Shown: one piece after another, positions 63,772 to 64,000 of the stretch
Layout of the letters: each line of letters begins with the position of its first letter
How positions within the stretch are numbered: position 1 is the stretch's first letter
Source of the DNA: Roseiarcus sp963832305
Lineage (GTDB): Bacteria; Pseudomonadota; Alphaproteobacteria; Rhizobiales; Beijerinckiaceae
Length of the DNA: 64,000 bases
Direction: 5' to 3'
Assembly: GCA_963832305.1 (NCBI GenBank)
Contig: CAWHTU010000019.1
Coordinates: forward strand, 1-64,000
Position numbers and translations under genes: made by a program
The notes under the pieces: model-generated
Seen by the model: the letters and a program-made list of their open reading frames with translations, nothing else
Database searches by the model: none
Told to the model about the DNA's origin: nothing

Positions 63772-64000
63772 GCGAGGCGATCCCCGATGAGGAATTGGAG
63801 CGCCCGGTCGAGGCGGATCTGCGGCGCCGGCTCGCCGCGCTGGGTGAGCGGCGGGCGAAACCGCACGAACCGCCAGTCGTTGTCGGCCTCTGGCAGGGCA
63901 ATCGCGTCGCCCTCGAAAATGGCCTCAGGCTCGGCCGGGAGCTGGCCGGGAAATACCGCAGCCTCCGCGACTCCGTCGAAGGTCTGGCCGCCGATCGTTT
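63768..64000 (-). CDS. ycjX: YcjX-family GTPase-like protein, C-terminal fragment
   Basis: The last 77 residues of a gene that continues beyond the window. TIGGQTFDGVAEAAVFPGQL, WRFVRFRPP and the final IRLDRALQFLIGDRLA match the end of YcjX (DUF463), a predicted P-loop protein induced by heat shock in E. coli. Its TGA overlaps the GTG start of the YcjF-type gene. Confidence 0.85.
   Translation of the reverse strand, partial: TIGGQTFDGVAEAAVFPGQLPAEPEAIFEGDAIALPEADNDWRFVRFRPPLTQRGEPAPQIRLDRALQFLIGDRLA

Overview
The window looks like chromosomal DNA of a GC-rich alphaproteobacterium, most likely a Rhizobiales/Beijerinckiaceae-type organism. This is judged from strong GC bias, TTG/GTG starts, GTGA/ATGA gene overlaps, the tolQ-tolR-tolA-tolB order, the YcjX-YcjF pair, membrane-bound urate oxidase PuuD, a clan AA aspartic protease and PEP-CTERM proteins. 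No tRNA, rRNA, CRISPR array or complete insertion sequence was seen.

Layout. 1-5737: a 2.87-kb tandem duplication, each unit carrying a secreted FecR-domain protein and a polytopic GT-C-like membrane protein; the membrane gene is intact in unit 2 and broken in unit 1. 5799-8784: a SIR2-STAND-TPR gene of the anti-phage (Avs/NLR-like) architecture, broken by about six frameshifts. 8.9-13.4 kb: HAD hydrolase, small secreted protein, ettA, a membrane protein and an N-terminally truncated SBP56/methanethiol oxidase gene. 13.5-17.9 kb: an HlyD / double ABC-2 permease / HlyD export operon without an ATPase. 18-22.9 kb: sohB, NUDIX hydrolase, family 3 solute-binding protein and a secreted phosphoesterase whose C-terminus is written by a REP-like element. 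23-25.3 kb: PEP-CTERM protein and a type III PLP decarboxylase. 26.1-32.3 kb: a five-gene iron operon (fbpABC, beta-propeller, Tat-exported EfeB/DyP peroxidase). 32.5-37.6 kb: DUF2189 membrane protein and tolQRA-tolA2-tolB, without pal. 37.9-40.4 kb: puuD and an allantoate amidohydrolase-type gene for purine/ureide catabolism. 40.5-43.9 kb: small secreted and PEP-CTERM proteins, an HTH protein and xylA. 44-49.8 kb: a LuxC-LuxE-AMP ligase-FabG-acyltransferase cluster without luciferase. 50-54.7 kb: a DUF3300/Gly-rich/S74-chaperone chimera, phosphomannomutase, Mug-type glycosylase and a Crp-type regulator with a perfect TGTGA-N6-TCACA site upstream. 55.1-59.8 kb: rpmI, rplT, pheS, pheT and a small secreted protein, with a MITE-like element inside. 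60-64 kb: ABM monooxygenase, a second HTH paralogue, carbonic anhydrase, a MntA/HepT toxin-antitoxin pair and YcjF/YcjX.

A general caution: many well-conserved genes (ettA, tolA, xylA, luxE, hepT, the ABC-2 permease, the DUF3300 gene) contain one single-base frameshift, several in short homopolymers. Such breaks are more likely sequence errors than true pseudogenes. The membrane gene of duplication unit 1 (frameshifts plus nonsense codon) and possibly the SIR2-STAND gene are better candidates for real decay.
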